This document shows positions 26,526 through 36,711 of a stretch of DNA of 64,000 nt, one piece after another. Position 1 is the stretch's first letter, and the number at the start of each line of letters is the position of its first letter. Origin of the DNA: Gimesia chilikensis (GTDB lineage: Bacteria > Planctomycetota > Planctomycetia > Planctomycetales > Planctomycetaceae); the NCBI RefSeq assembly GCF_008329715.1, contig NZ_VTSR01000007.1, forward strand, positions 434,001 through 498,000. Reading direction: 5' to 3'. Made by a program: the position numbers and the translations under genes. The notes under the pieces were generated by a model. That model was not told the DNA's origin and ran no database searches. It was given only the letters and a program-made list of their open reading frames with translations.

Positions 26526-28409
26526 TTAAGTAGGAACACCCGATGGTTTGCGTTGGAAATACCACCATTCGAGTAGTAACAGGAAAAACGCGATCAGGGC
26601 AAACTCACTCCAGAGCGGTTTATCGCTGTCAATCTGGGCTGCCGCTGCGCTGACCGGAACTTCGCTGAACTGGATCTTCTCTACGGAAACGAGAGAAGTC
26701 TCCAGAGGGTTCAATAAACTCACGCCAATTTGGGCATCTTTAGCACCTTCGCCACTGATGTTGTAAGTGCCAACGTGGAGCGCTGCGATGCCGGACAACA
26801 CGCCATTTGCATCACTCTCTACAGACAACGACTTGCCGACGGGGGTTTTTATCTGATAGGTCTGTTCCGGCTGGTATTCCACGACTGGTAAGACTGGTGT
26901 CGCGGCAGCCTGAGTTTCGGCGATCCCGGCCTCCTGCAGAGTCAGCTGGACCAGGTTCGAAACCATGATGGGAAAACCAACCCGGTAAGGGAGCGTCGAA
27001 CGGTCTGTATCGAACAGGAAATAGAATTCCTGATCGGTGGGAGTCCGTTTCTGCAGTAACAGTGGTCCCAGTTTGCCGTGAATCAGAACTTCGTAGCCCA
27101 GTTCTTCCAGATTTTCTACGCCGGAGTTTTCTGTCCAGACCGGCTGCTGGGTGATCTGGACATCACCTAATTGGACGTGTCTGAGCAGCGATGAACTGCG
27201 GTTCCAGTCCACCACTTCGGTCAGTTCCGTTTCCAGCTTGATATACTTCTCTAACTCCTCCGGTACAAAACCGACTCCCAGTTTGATTAATGCTTCACGA
27301 TCCATATCCTTAGCGGCACCGGAAATGACCAGATCGTATTCCGCAGGCGCTGAGCTTTGATCTGGTTGTGGATACAGGATCATCTCGGAGTTTTCATCCA
27401 AAGCATACCGATAGCTGGCTAACTCAGGATCCACATAAACCAGAAGTTGACGAGACTGTGGAATGGTCAGATAGGCTTCGTTATCTGCGACCAGACTGTC
27501 TGATCCTGCAGGAGTCAGGATAGCTTTAATTTTTGAAGCGCCTCCCGCATCAACGGCGAATTCCAGTCGTTGTGATTCTCCTGGGCCCAGAACAATCTCT
27601 TCCCGGGCCACACTCTGTCCATCCTGGATCAGTTCGACGGAGGCGGAACTGTCTGCCTGTTTTGAGTTCTCGATTCGCAGGAAGACGTCCCAGGTCCCCG
27701 CCTGATTTTTGCGGGCATTCATGGAGGTGATTCCGACATTCACGCCAGCAGGAGGCAACAGCTGGTAATTCAGCTCAAAGGGGAGTTCAAAGTCGATCTC
27801 TTGTGGGAAATTGCCATCGGAGTAGAAGAGGACTGATTTAATCGGGGCGGTGCGTGAGAGTGCCTGTGTCATCCGCAGCGCGTCTTCCAGCTGGCTGGGA
27901 ACATCATCCACTTCCAGTGATGCCAGCGACTTTTTGAGGACACGCTGATTGTCGGTGAAGTCAGTCAGCCGACGGGCAGTCGAGCCGACGGCGACCAGCG
28001 AGATTCTCTGGTCGGGCAGCATGTTCTCGATCAGCTCATTCACTCGCTCTTTGGCGAGAGCCAGCCGTGACTTTTTCGTTTCCGGATCGGTCGCAGCCAT
28101 ACTGGCGGAACAGTCGATCAGAATCGGCAGATATTCGGCCCGCTCTGCCCCGCTCTGGATATAAGGCTGCATCAAAGCCAGAACCAGGAACAGCAGTAAC
28201 AGGATCTGCAGCAGCAACAGAATGCTGCGTTTGAATTTCTGAAAGGGAGAATTCACCCGACGGTCATTGATGACCTGGCTCCAGAGTGCCAGCGAAGGCA
28301 CGCGCTGATGCGGTCGCTTGAGTTTCAAAAAGTAAAACAGGAGCAGCGGAATCAGTAGCAGAAGAAACCAGGCGCCCTGCAGAGCATAAAAGCCGGGCCA
28401 GAAATTCAT
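26526..28409 (-). CDS. BatA-like membrane protein with VWA domain
   Basis: A 627-residue protein with two N-terminal helices (about 12-29 and 62-80) and the BatA-type linker KLKRPHQRVPSLALW between them. A von Willebrand A domain follows with an intact metal site DCSAS (99-103), LVAVGSTARRLTDFT and VLFYSDGNFP. A beta-rich region and a last helix near the C-terminus (EFALIAFFLLLLEWWYF) complete it. ATG 28409 was chosen over the one three codons earlier because it overlaps the DUF58 stop as ATGA and has AAAGGA at normal spacing. VWA/BatA proteins work with MoxR ATPases in assembly or quality control of envelope or metal-dependent complexes; the client here is unknown. Confidence 0.85.
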   Translation of the reverse strand: MNFWPGFYALQGAWFLLLLIPLLLFYFLKLKRPHQRVPSLALWSQVINDRRVNSPFQKFKRSILLLLQILLLLFLVLALMQPYIQSGAERAEYLPILIDCSASMAATDPETKKSRLALAKERVNELIENMLPDQRISLVAVGSTARRLTDFTDNQRVLKKSLASLEVDDVPSQLEDALRMTQALSRTAPIKSVLFYSDGNFPQEIDFELPFELNYQLLPPAGVNVGITSMNARKNQAGTWDVFLRIENSKQADSSASVELIQDGQSVAREEIVLGPGESQRLEFAVDAGGASKIKAILTPAGSDSLVADNEAYLTIPQSRQLLVYVDPELASYRYALDENSEMILYPQPDQSSAPAEYDLVISGAAKDMDREALIKLGVGFVPEELEKYIKLETELTEVVDWNRSSSLLRHVQLGDVQITQQPVWTENSGVENLEELGYEVLIHGKLGPLLLQKRTPTDQEFYFLFDTDRSTLPYRVGFPIMVSNLVQLTLQEAGIAETQAAATPVLPVVEYQPEQTYQIKTPVGKSLSVESDANGVLSGIAALHVGTYNISGEGAKDAQIGVSLLNPLETSLVSVEKIQFSEVPVSAAAAQIDSDKPLWSEFALIAFFLLLLEWWYFQRKPSGVPT

Positions 28410-29311
28410 CGTACCCATCCTTTCCGCCGCAGCTGATCAAAGAGAACATGCTCCAGGGAATCGCCACTGTTAACTGACAGAAAACGTCCCGAACGCTGTC
28501 GACACAGTGTTGAGAGGTGGTCTTCCAGCATGGCCCGATGCTCGTGATATAATCCCAGCAGATCCCCCGCTGAAGAAATATCGAGAGTCTGGCCTGTCTC
28601 GCTGTCAACCAGACGCAGGTCCCCGTTGATTTCCGGATTGACCTCCGAAGGAGCCAGAATCTGAACCCCGAAGATTTCCAGTCCTGCACTGAATAACATG
28701 TTCAAAGGACGCTGCAGGTCACCGAAAGATTCAAAATCGGAGAGAATAACCGCGATCCCTCGTCCACGGTGCGTCCGTAAAACATCTTCTACGGCCTGCT
28801 CGACCGGTTCATCTCCACCTGGTTCCAGAGACGTCAGAAAGTCAAACAGTCGCTTCATACTGACCCGGCCCGATGAGGGTGGAAACTGGGCGGGACGACC
28901 TCCCCTTTGATTACAGGCATATACGCTGACCTTCTCAAAGTTTAACAGCCCCATTACACCGAAAGCAGCAGCCAACTGTTTTCCCCGTTCGAATTTATCT
29001 TCGTAATCCATTGAAGACGAGGCATCGAGGATGATGACGACATGCATTTCCTCTTCGTGCTGATACTGTTTCATGAAGGGACGATTCAGACGCGAAAAAA
29101 TATTCCAGTCGATGTAGCGGACGTCATCGCCGGCCACGTAGTTCCGATAATCAGAAAACTCGGTACTCGATCCCCCTTTGCCGGTCAGGTGTTCGCCGTG
29201 ACTTCGATTGGTGAGCCGCCTGGTCGGGTTGAGGCGCATCCGCTCCAGCATCGATAACGTCTTGTTATCGAACAACGGGGTATACTGCGTTAAGGCTGAA
29301 TTCTCGGCCAC
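28406..29311 (-). CDS. DUF58 protein with VWA-like fold
   Basis: A 301-residue soluble protein of the DUF58 family, the standard partner of MoxR ATPases. The signature GSSTEFSDYRNYVAGDDVRYIDWNIFSRLNRPFMKQYQ is followed by a VWA-like core with metal site DASSS (96-100) and a later ILSDFES strand. Translation starts at GTG with GGAG nine bases before it, six bases after the MoxR stop. The stop overlaps the BatA-like gene by 4 bases. It probably links the MoxR ATPase to membrane-bound VWA proteins. Confidence 0.9.
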   Translation of the reverse strand: MAENSALTQYTPLFDNKTLSMLERMRLNPTRRLTNRSHGEHLTGKGGSSTEFSDYRNYVAGDDVRYIDWNIFSRLNRPFMKQYQHEEEMHVVIILDASSSMDYEDKFERGKQLAAAFGVMGLLNFEKVSVYACNQRGGRPAQFPPSSGRVSMKRLFDFLTSLEPGGDEPVEQAVEDVLRTHRGRGIAVILSDFESFGDLQRPLNMLFSAGLEIFGVQILAPSEVNPEINGDLRLVDSETGQTLDISSAGDLLGLYHEHRAMLEDHLSTLCRQRSGRFLSVNSGDSLEHVLFDQLRRKGWVR

Positions 29312-29317
29312 GGTCCG

Positions 29318-30334
<1,017 letters not shown>

Positions 30335-30364
30335 ATTATTCTCCACGGTTGAAAACCTGTCTGA

Positions 30365-33300
30365 TTACTGATCGTTATCTTTGTCTTCTGAATTTCGTTT
30401 TCGTTTCATGTCCAGTAAACGCCCTGTCGTGGACTGATTATCCGGTGGCGTTTGCGGCGGAGGTGCTGCCGACTGCTGTTTTCCGGAATCCTTTGCACCG
30501 GGGGGCTTCGGAGTGGCTGCAGGCCCCTTCTGCAGACGTTGCTCCTGTAGTTGGGCGAGTGTCGACTGGCCAGTTTGTTCGGTCGGACCACCGCGGCGGG
30601 CATCCAGATCGTCCACCACATCCTGTTTGCGTTGCAGCAGGGCGCCCATCGTAGCGGTACTCTGCTTCTGCTCCTTCCCGAACCCAAACCAGCCTTTGAT
30701 GACGTACCAGTCAAGCTGTACCCGACGGATGGCAACGTCCAGAGGAACCAGGATTGCCAGTGCCATCAGAAACCAGTCGAAGACCGGGTTGGAACTCTGT
30801 TTAGGATCGCGGCGACCGTAAATTACATCCGTTGCGATGGCGGGATCCAGTCGCTGGCCGCCGGTTCGTTGTGCGATTTCTTCCAACACGATGGGATTCG
30901 AACGGAACCGCAGGAATTCCGGTGAATAAGGTACAATAAAACCCCCGTTGGCGTGATCTTCCCGTTCCCCCGATTTTCCAAGAGCCGTGACCTGGTAGCG
31001 CCCCTTGCCCCAGAGAGGTACTTCTGCCTGGTAGCGACGGGGGCTGACCTGCTTGAGTACCACGGTCTCCTTTCGATCATGAGGACCTGCAATCCGGGCT
31101 GCAACATTCAGAAACGATTCTTCCGGGTGAAAGTCTTCCACCATGATCGTTGCTTTATTACCTGTGACATGGCTCCACAGTTTCAGATGATCCTGTTTCT
31201 GCACACGCGAGATCTTGATCATCAGCTGTTTGACAAACGCCTGGTAATGATCCCAGTTGACCCAGTCTTTCCCCCAGTTGGGTGAGAGGTCTGAAGTAAA
31301 GGCGGCCGTCGTTCCCAGTCCGTAACGCCAGAAGGAGAGGACCGGATCAATTTCCCCTTCGGCCTCTTTCTTTTCCGGCGCGTTTAGGACACCTTCCGCC
31401 CGTGGTTTGATCGTGGTTAACACATAACCGAACAGCGGTGGAATCCGCTCAATGCCTTTCAAGACCGGAGAGATCATTCCGACTTCCGGCACGAACGTTT
31501 CATTTTGAATCATGCTCCGTTTCAGCGTTTTCGATTCTTTGATGAAGATCGAAGGTAACTGGTTGGGATCGGAGGGGAAGTAATACCGCCCGCCCGTGGC
31601 GCCGGCGATGGCCCGCATCGTCGAAATATCGCGTCCGCCATGCGGGAAGATCGCGACCATCGAAACGCTGACTTTATTCTTCTGAAAATCACTGATCAAC
31701 TGTGGTGCGGGGGGCTGAGGATCGCCATCCGAGATGATGATCATGTGCTTGGTGGAGGCATCGCTTTCTTTCAACCCCTTCAGTCCCAGACGCATCGTAT
31801 TGACAAAGCTGGGCATATCCCCGATTTGCGCGCCATTGATCTTGGGGACCATCTTCTCATAGTCGCCGGCGGGCGTCAGCTTGAACAGCCACTTTTCGCC
31901 CTCCATGTAATCGTAAACCAGAACCCCGACTTCATCCTGAGCACCCAGTACCTTAATCGCCTGCTTGGTAATCCGCTTTCCCCAGGTGTTCCCCTCCGGA
32001 AACTCGCAGGTATGCAGAATAATTGCCAGCGCGCCTTTGGGTAGAACTTTCTTTTTGGTGATGTCCATCGTGACGGGTAACGCGTCTTCAATGACCGTAC
32101 GGTGATAGCCTCCCGGGCCAAAACTGTTGTCTCCGCCGACCATCATGAAGCCGATGCCCTGGTTGAAGACGGAGTCGTGGACGGCTTTGAGCTGAATGAC
32201 GTTAAACGCATCAGCGGGTACGTTTACAAATAAGACCGCGTCATAAGGCATCAGTGAGAGCGAATCATTCGGAAATTCATAAGCCGAAACGACATCGACA
32301 TTGCGTTCTCCTTCGCGAATCGCTTTCACCAGCGACTCCCAGTCCCGGTCATCACCGGCGGGATTCGTCACAACGAGAACTTTGCCTTCGCCTTCGACAT
32401 AGATGTAATTGATGACGGTATTGTTTTCGCGGATCTGGTCATCGGCGGCCTGGGTTTCGATTGTCGCGGAATACTCGTAGTAGCCAGGATCCCGCAGATA
32501 GATGGGGACGACAAATCGATTTTTGCCGGCTTTGAATTTGACTTCCTGTTCGTAAATCTGTTCTCCGTTCTCACGCAGTACCAGCTTGCCTGCACCATCC
32601 TGGAGCGAAGAGAGTACCACGGAAGCTTCATAGTTTTCGCCCAGTTTGACGAACCGTGGCAATTCGAGATTTTCCAGCCAGACTTCCTTGTCATATTCGT
32701 ATTGAATCGGCAGCACATCCACGGCGATATCGCGGGATTTCAACTCGTCCAGGATCTGTGAGATGGAGCCTTCGGTCTCGGTGCCATCGCTGATCAACAC
32801 GATGCGTCCGCGGTTTTCTTCAGGCAGCATGGCAGCGGCCAGTGACAGAGTCTGCTCGAGGTTGGTTGCATCCCTGTCGATACGCGAATTCAATGCTTCA
32901 AACGGGAACGACATGCGGGGCGGCAGTTCGACAGCCGAATTTCTTCCGAAGACGACAAGACCTGCTTCATCCGTGGGCGGTTTTTCGGTCACCGTTTTCG
33001 TAACGAATTCCAGTGCTTCGTCGACGGACCGTTCACCGATGGAATCGGATAGATCCACGGCGTAGACCACTGAGATCACATCCCGTACTCGAACGGACCG
33101 TGGTTCTGCAATCAGGATCACAAACAGTCCCAGCATCACCAGTCGCGTCAGCAGCGCAGCCAGTGCCCTGCCCCTGCTCAGCCCACCATAACCGGCCACA
33201 GAGAGCCACCAGACCCAGACCGCGAAGAGAATCAGCACGAATGCCCAGGGACGGGCAAAGAGCAGAACTCCCGAAAGTTCGAGGCCCACACAAATGCCGG

Positions 33301-33400
33301 CGTAAAGCAACAGGAAGAAAATCAAAGGGAGCGCCCGCCGCCACGTCATCGGTGTGCGTGCTCTGGGAACTAACTGTTGATAGAGTTCTTTGATTTTCAT
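30365..33400 (-). CDS. Large membrane protein with VWA, GATase-like and second VWA-like domains
   Basis: A 1011-residue protein. Three hydrophobic helices (about 23-47, 51-69 and 80-98) precede a VWA domain with metal site DLSDS (116-120). An immunoglobulin-like region and a GATase1-like domain (about 340-445, KVLVVTNPAGDDRDW and GIGFMMVGGDNSFGPGG) follow. A second VWA-like domain (about 450-620) has IIISDGDPQPP, but its first strand reads IILHTCEF, so the DxSxS metal site is lost. A membrane helix near 868-890 leads to a charged, Pro/Gln-rich cytoplasmic tail. The start overlaps the stop of the ATPase-NHL gene (ATGA) and MoxR follows after 30 bases. It is probably a MoxR client or partner in the membrane; no precise role can be given. 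Confidence 0.82.
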   Translation of the reverse strand: MKIKELYQQLVPRARTPMTWRRALPLIFFLLLYAGICVGLELSGVLLFARPWAFVLILFAVWVWWLSVAGYGGLSRGRALAALLTRLVMLGLFVILIAEPRSVRVRDVISVVYAVDLSDSIGERSVDEALEFVTKTVTEKPPTDEAGLVVFGRNSAVELPPRMSFPFEALNSRIDRDATNLEQTLSLAAAMLPEENRGRIVLISDGTETEGSISQILDELKSRDIAVDVLPIQYEYDKEVWLENLELPRFVKLGENYEASVVLSSLQDGAGKLVLRENGEQIYEQEVKFKAGKNRFVVPIYLRDPGYYEYSATIETQAADDQIRENNTVINYIYVEGEGKVLVVTNPAGDDRDWESLVKAIREGERNVDVVSAYEFPNDSLSLMPYDAVLFVNVPADAFNVIQLKAVHDSVFNQGIGFMMVGGDNSFGPGGYHRTVIEDALPVTMDITKKKVLPKGALAIILHTCEFPEGNTWGKRITKQAIKVLGAQDEVGVLVYDYMEGEKWLFKLTPAGDYEKMVPKINGAQIGDMPSFVNTMRLGLKGLKESDASTKHMIIISDGDPQPPAPQLISDFQKNKVSVSMVAIFPHGGRDISTMRAIAGATGGRYYFPSDPNQLPSIFIKESKTLKRSMIQNETFVPEVGMISPVLKGIERIPPLFGYVLTTIKPRAEGVLNAPEKKEAEGEIDPVLSFWRYGLGTTAAFTSDLSPNWGKDWVNWDHYQAFVKQLMIKISRVQKQDHLKLWSHVTGNKATIMVEDFHPEESFLNVAARIAGPHDRKETVVLKQVSPRRYQAEVPLWGKGRYQVTALGKSGEREDHANGGFIVPYSPEFLRFRSNPIVLEEIAQRTGGQRLDPAIATDVIYGRRDPKQSSNPVFDWFLMALAILVPLDVAIRRVQLDWYVIKGWFGFGKEQKQSTATMGALLQRKQDVVDDLDARRGGPTEQTGQSTLAQLQEQRLQKGPAATPKPPGAKDSGKQQSAAPPPQTPPDNQSTTGRLLDMKRKRNSEDKDNDQ

Positions 33401-35238
33401 GGTGTCAATTTTACGATTAAACGATTTCCGGTGTCAGCAATGAATACCTGATCTTTTGAATTTACAGTCAGTCCCCAGGGAGTCAGGAATTCTCCCTGCT
33501 GCATCCCTGTTTTCCCAAATCGCCCCAGGATATTTCCCTGCAAGTCTGTTTTGGTAATCCGTCCTGATCCGTATTCCACGATATACAATTTGCTGGTATT
33601 ACGGTCGATGGCGATGTCATAGGGGTAATAGAGGGGAATTCCCCCGGTTTTTGCTCCCAGAATTTCCAGAAACTCACCTTCATCTGAGAAAATCTGAATT
33701 CGATTATTGATTGCATCCGAGACATAAATTTTGTGATCATGCCAGATCATTCCCGCTGGGCGCTGAAATTCCCCCGGTCCGGTCCCCACCTTGCCGAATT
33801 CGAGCAGATACTCGCCCCTTTCCGAGAACTTCTGAACGCGGTCGTGATTCCCATATTCGCAGACGTAGATATCTCCTTCCGGATCCTGCACCACGGACAC
33901 CGGGTAGATAAACTGGGAAGGACCTTCACCATACTCTCCCAGCATGCGGAGCACATTTCCCTCTTTGTCAAAGAAGACGACGCGATGATAGTGGGTATCC
34001 GCAACCGCGATCTCTCCATTCCTGAGCAGACAGACCCCTTCCGGCTTGCCGATTTCAAAATCAGGCATCTCCCACTGTTTGATCAATTCATCATTCGCAT
34101 CATAAACCAGGACCCGTCCTGCGTTATCCAGGACGTAGAGTTCATCGTCAGGCCCCACATTCAGACTGCGCGGCGCCGGGACCTTGATACCTTCCGCGGG
34201 AACAGGCCACTGAGTAATCTCAGAGAAGGATAACTCCGGCGCATCACCGGGAATACAGCCTCCGCACAAGAGCAGACAGCAGAACAGAATCAGCAGTCGA
34301 ATGGAAATTCGCTGTCCCGCTTCCAGTCCTGCTCGGACGGGTCGATGATAAAAAGTATGTGCTGCACCGGTTTCCCGGTTCATGGTGCGGACTTCTTCCA
34401 TGGTTCCGAGAAAATAAGTCTGTTTAATTTCGAACGGACCGGCAGGGTCGGTGATCAATTCCACCTGTTCGGGACGGGCCAGCTTGGGTAAGTCGGAGGT
34501 TTCCCCGGGTGAATCGATTTCATTCACGGGCCCCAGAAATGAAGCCGCCTTTACCGAGGAGGGTGAACGATAAAGTTCTTCGACTGGACCATGATAGATA
34601 ACCTGCCCCTGATCCAGGCAGATGACCTGTTGTGCTTCGCGGAGGACCAGCTCGGGAGAATGCGTCGAAAAGACAAGTGAAATATTGTGAGAGACACAAT
34701 ACGCGCGAATGAAATCCCAGTACTGGGGCCAGTGCGCCTGATCGACGTGGACCAGTGGTTCATCCATCACCAGGACTTTCGCCTGACTGGCCAGGGCCCG
34801 GACAACCGATAGCCGGGACGCTTCCCCCTGGGACAACTGCCCGGGGTATTTATCGCTCACATCAATTAACCCAAAGGCGGCAAGCAGTTCATCAGCTCGT
34901 GCCTGTTGTTGATCTGTATCCGGACTGACCAGCAGACAATGCTCGCGGACCGTGTACTGAGGCCAGAGACCCATACTGTGAGGGACCCAGAACAGGTCGA
35001 GGGTTACGGTCTCCGAGTGCGTTTGATTCCGTTGAATTTCTCCCCGATCGGGGCGTTCAAAGCCAACCAGCAGGTTTAACAGAGATGTCTTTCCTGCACC
35101 GGAATACCCCATGATGGCAGTCACCCCGGCTGGAATTTCCAGGTCGATGCCCTCCAGGCGTACGCCCCCCTGCCAGGACAGGCTGACTTCGGTCAGTCGC
35201 CAGATAAGAGTTTCAGATTGGGGAACCGTTACGACCAT
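33397..35238 (-). CDS. ABC importer ATPase fused to an NHL beta-propeller
   Basis: A 613-residue chimera. Residues 12-235 are an ABC ATPase of the iron/sulfate/molybdate importer class: Walker A GYSGAGKT (44-51), signature LSQGE (135-139), Walker B VLVMDEP (155-161), STH switch (191-193). Residues about 250-312 resemble a TOBE domain. A hydrophobic segment (313-327) ends LLLCGGC, which looks like a poor lipobox (Cys 328). Residues about 345-613 form NHL propeller repeats such as GKPEGVCLLRNGEIAVADTHYHRVVFFD and GPGEFQRPAGMIWHDHKIYVSDAINNRIQIF. The predicted topology puts the ATPase inside and the propeller outside. No stop or good internal start separates the parts. It follows the permease by 18 bases and should energise it. 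Processing at Cys 328 into two proteins is an alternative. Confidence 0.8.
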   Translation of the reverse strand: MVVTVPQSETLIWRLTEVSLSWQGGVRLEGIDLEIPAGVTAIMGYSGAGKTSLLNLLVGFERPDRGEIQRNQTHSETVTLDLFWVPHSMGLWPQYTVREHCLLVSPDTDQQQARADELLAAFGLIDVSDKYPGQLSQGEASRLSVVRALASQAKVLVMDEPLVHVDQAHWPQYWDFIRAYCVSHNISLVFSTHSPELVLREAQQVICLDQGQVIYHGPVEELYRSPSSVKAASFLGPVNEIDSPGETSDLPKLARPEQVELITDPAGPFEIKQTYFLGTMEEVRTMNRETGAAHTFYHRPVRAGLEAGQRISIRLLILFCCLLLCGGCIPGDAPELSFSEITQWPVPAEGIKVPAPRSLNVGPDDELYVLDNAGRVLVYDANDELIKQWEMPDFEIGKPEGVCLLRNGEIAVADTHYHRVVFFDKEGNVLRMLGEYGEGPSQFIYPVSVVQDPEGDIYVCEYGNHDRVQKFSERGEYLLEFGKVGTGPGEFQRPAGMIWHDHKIYVSDAINNRIQIFSDEGEFLEILGAKTGGIPLYYPYDIAIDRNTSKLYIVEYGSGRITKTDLQGNILGRFGKTGMQQGEFLTPWGLTVNSKDQVFIADTGNRLIVKLTP

Positions 35239-35256
35239 CGTTGATCTTTTTTACTT

Positions 35257-36711
35257 TCAGACAGGCACGCGATAGCTGGCGATCCAGAATCGTTTCACAA
35301 TGGGAACAAGTGCCAGACAGAGACAGACCGGCACCAGAAAACAGAAAAAGGTGATCGCGGACAACATTGCGTTCTGTCCATAATGCATCAGTCCATATAA
35401 ACGAACAGCTGACGTCATCGTACTGCCGGGAGCGAGTATTGAGCTGATCGTGACATCCCAGTAAGCCCAGAACGCCAGCAGAACCACGGCCCATAATTGC
35501 ATTCTTCCCGAGACGGCCCAGAGCAATTCGCCCCCCTGCCCGGCTTGAGAGGGCCGCGGGGATTGACGAAGTATCTGTGCCAGAAACAGGCCGGCATGCT
35601 GTTCTCGTTTGAGGAGCATCAGCCGCAGGAACAGGGCGCGGGGAAACAGAAACAACACAAACCCCAGCAGAACCGGAATCGGCGTGCCATACATGACTGA
35701 GCCAGCGCGGGTGAGAAACAGGGATGCCAGTCCGAGAGCGAGGATCAGTGCACCACACAAACCAGGTAGACAGCACAAGAGGCCCGTCAGTCCGGTGAAA
35801 ACGGTGGTATTCTGTTTTAAAAAGAATGAGGCCAGTCCCCAGGCGGCAATACCGGTTGTCGCTGCGTAGGCCAGCGCCCAGGCGCACTCCTGTAAAATGC
35901 TGACGAGCTGATACTGATTCTGGAGCAGATTCAGCAATGACTGCAAACTCCCACCACTGATTAAGAGAAAGGGAACCAGCACGACCAGGGCAAAAGCGGT
36001 CCCCAGGTAACACCAGTCCCAGAGCTTCGCTTTCTGTAGTACGGGAGTTGGCGTTTCATTCGCATTCACTTTTCTGGTCTCTCTCTGAAACCGCTGCAAC
36101 AGGCTGAAGACCCCCAGCAGGATGACGACTTCAATGACGAGAGGCGCCAGTAGAAAAGAAAGTGTTTCCTGCACGGGAACGCCACCCGCCTGGGCATCAA
36201 AGATCCAGACGGTCCAGGAATCGCGATACATCAGCGAGGCGATTTCAAATTCCTGAAAACTCAACAGAAATAACAGCGTCCAGACGGGGATCAACAGTCG
36301 CAGAGAATTCCAGAGAAAAAAACTGGCTCGGGTCTTCAGGCTGGCCAGTCGCGAACGCGGCGCACGAAAAACGCGTCGGATGAAATCCGCTTCGGGAGAG
36401 ATTAACGCTCCCCCCGCCATACTGAAACAGAGTATTCCCACAGGGACCACTTTCATCAAAACCAGAGTTGAGTATGTCAGTTCGACCAGGGCAGGATACT
36501 GCACGAATCTGACAGAAATCAGAGACCAGGCATATCCCACCAGGAGTTCAGGAACAAATAACGGTGATAAAATCAGAATTAACAGGAACCAGGAACGAGA
36601 TTCAAACGCTTTCCGGGTCGGCGGGGTTAACCGCCGGGCTAAAAAGACTCCGATGAATGAAATACATAAACTGCGCAACACGGTCACGCCACAGGCTGTG
36701 GCCAGGCTCAT
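35257..36711 (-). CDS. Double-length ABC importer permease (FbpB/ThiP-like)
   Basis: A 484-residue membrane protein with about 12 helices in two similar halves, as in the Fe3+, thiamine and sulfate-type importers where two permease domains are joined. Each half has a conserved cytoplasmic loop resembling the EAA motif near its fourth helix (ASLKTRASFFLWNSLRLLIPVW in half 1; the region around LFLRLMLLKREQHAGLFLAQILRQS in half 2). The C-terminal half includes AFWAYWDVTISSILAPGSTMTSAVRLYGLMHYG, typical of the periplasmic face of FbpB-like proteins. It overlaps the binding-protein gene by 4 bases and precedes the ATPase-NHL gene, forming one importer. The substrate is uncertain. Confidence 0.82.
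   Translation of the reverse strand: MSLATACGVTVLRSLCISFIGVFLARRLTPPTRKAFESRSWFLLILILSPLFVPELLVGYAWSLISVRFVQYPALVELTYSTLVLMKVVPVGILCFSMAGGALISPEADFIRRVFRAPRSRLASLKTRASFFLWNSLRLLIPVWTLLFLLSFQEFEIASLMYRDSWTVWIFDAQAGGVPVQETLSFLLAPLVIEVVILLGVFSLLQRFQRETRKVNANETPTPVLQKAKLWDWCYLGTAFALVVLVPFLLISGGSLQSLLNLLQNQYQLVSILQECAWALAYAATTGIAAWGLASFFLKQNTTVFTGLTGLLCCLPGLCGALILALGLASLFLTRAGSVMYGTPIPVLLGFVLFLFPRALFLRLMLLKREQHAGLFLAQILRQSPRPSQAGQGGELLWAVSGRMQLWAVVLLAFWAYWDVTISSILAPGSTMTSAVRLYGLMHYGQNAMLSAITFFCFLVPVCLCLALVPIVKRFWIASYRVPV

Noticed and set aside
34255-34385. Splitting the ATPase-NHL gene into two genes
   Set aside because: There is no stop codon between the parts and no ATG or GTG with a ribosome site near the hydrophobic segment; the nearest in-frame ATG would leave a signal peptide of over 40 residues. 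The possibility is kept only as an alternative through protein processing.
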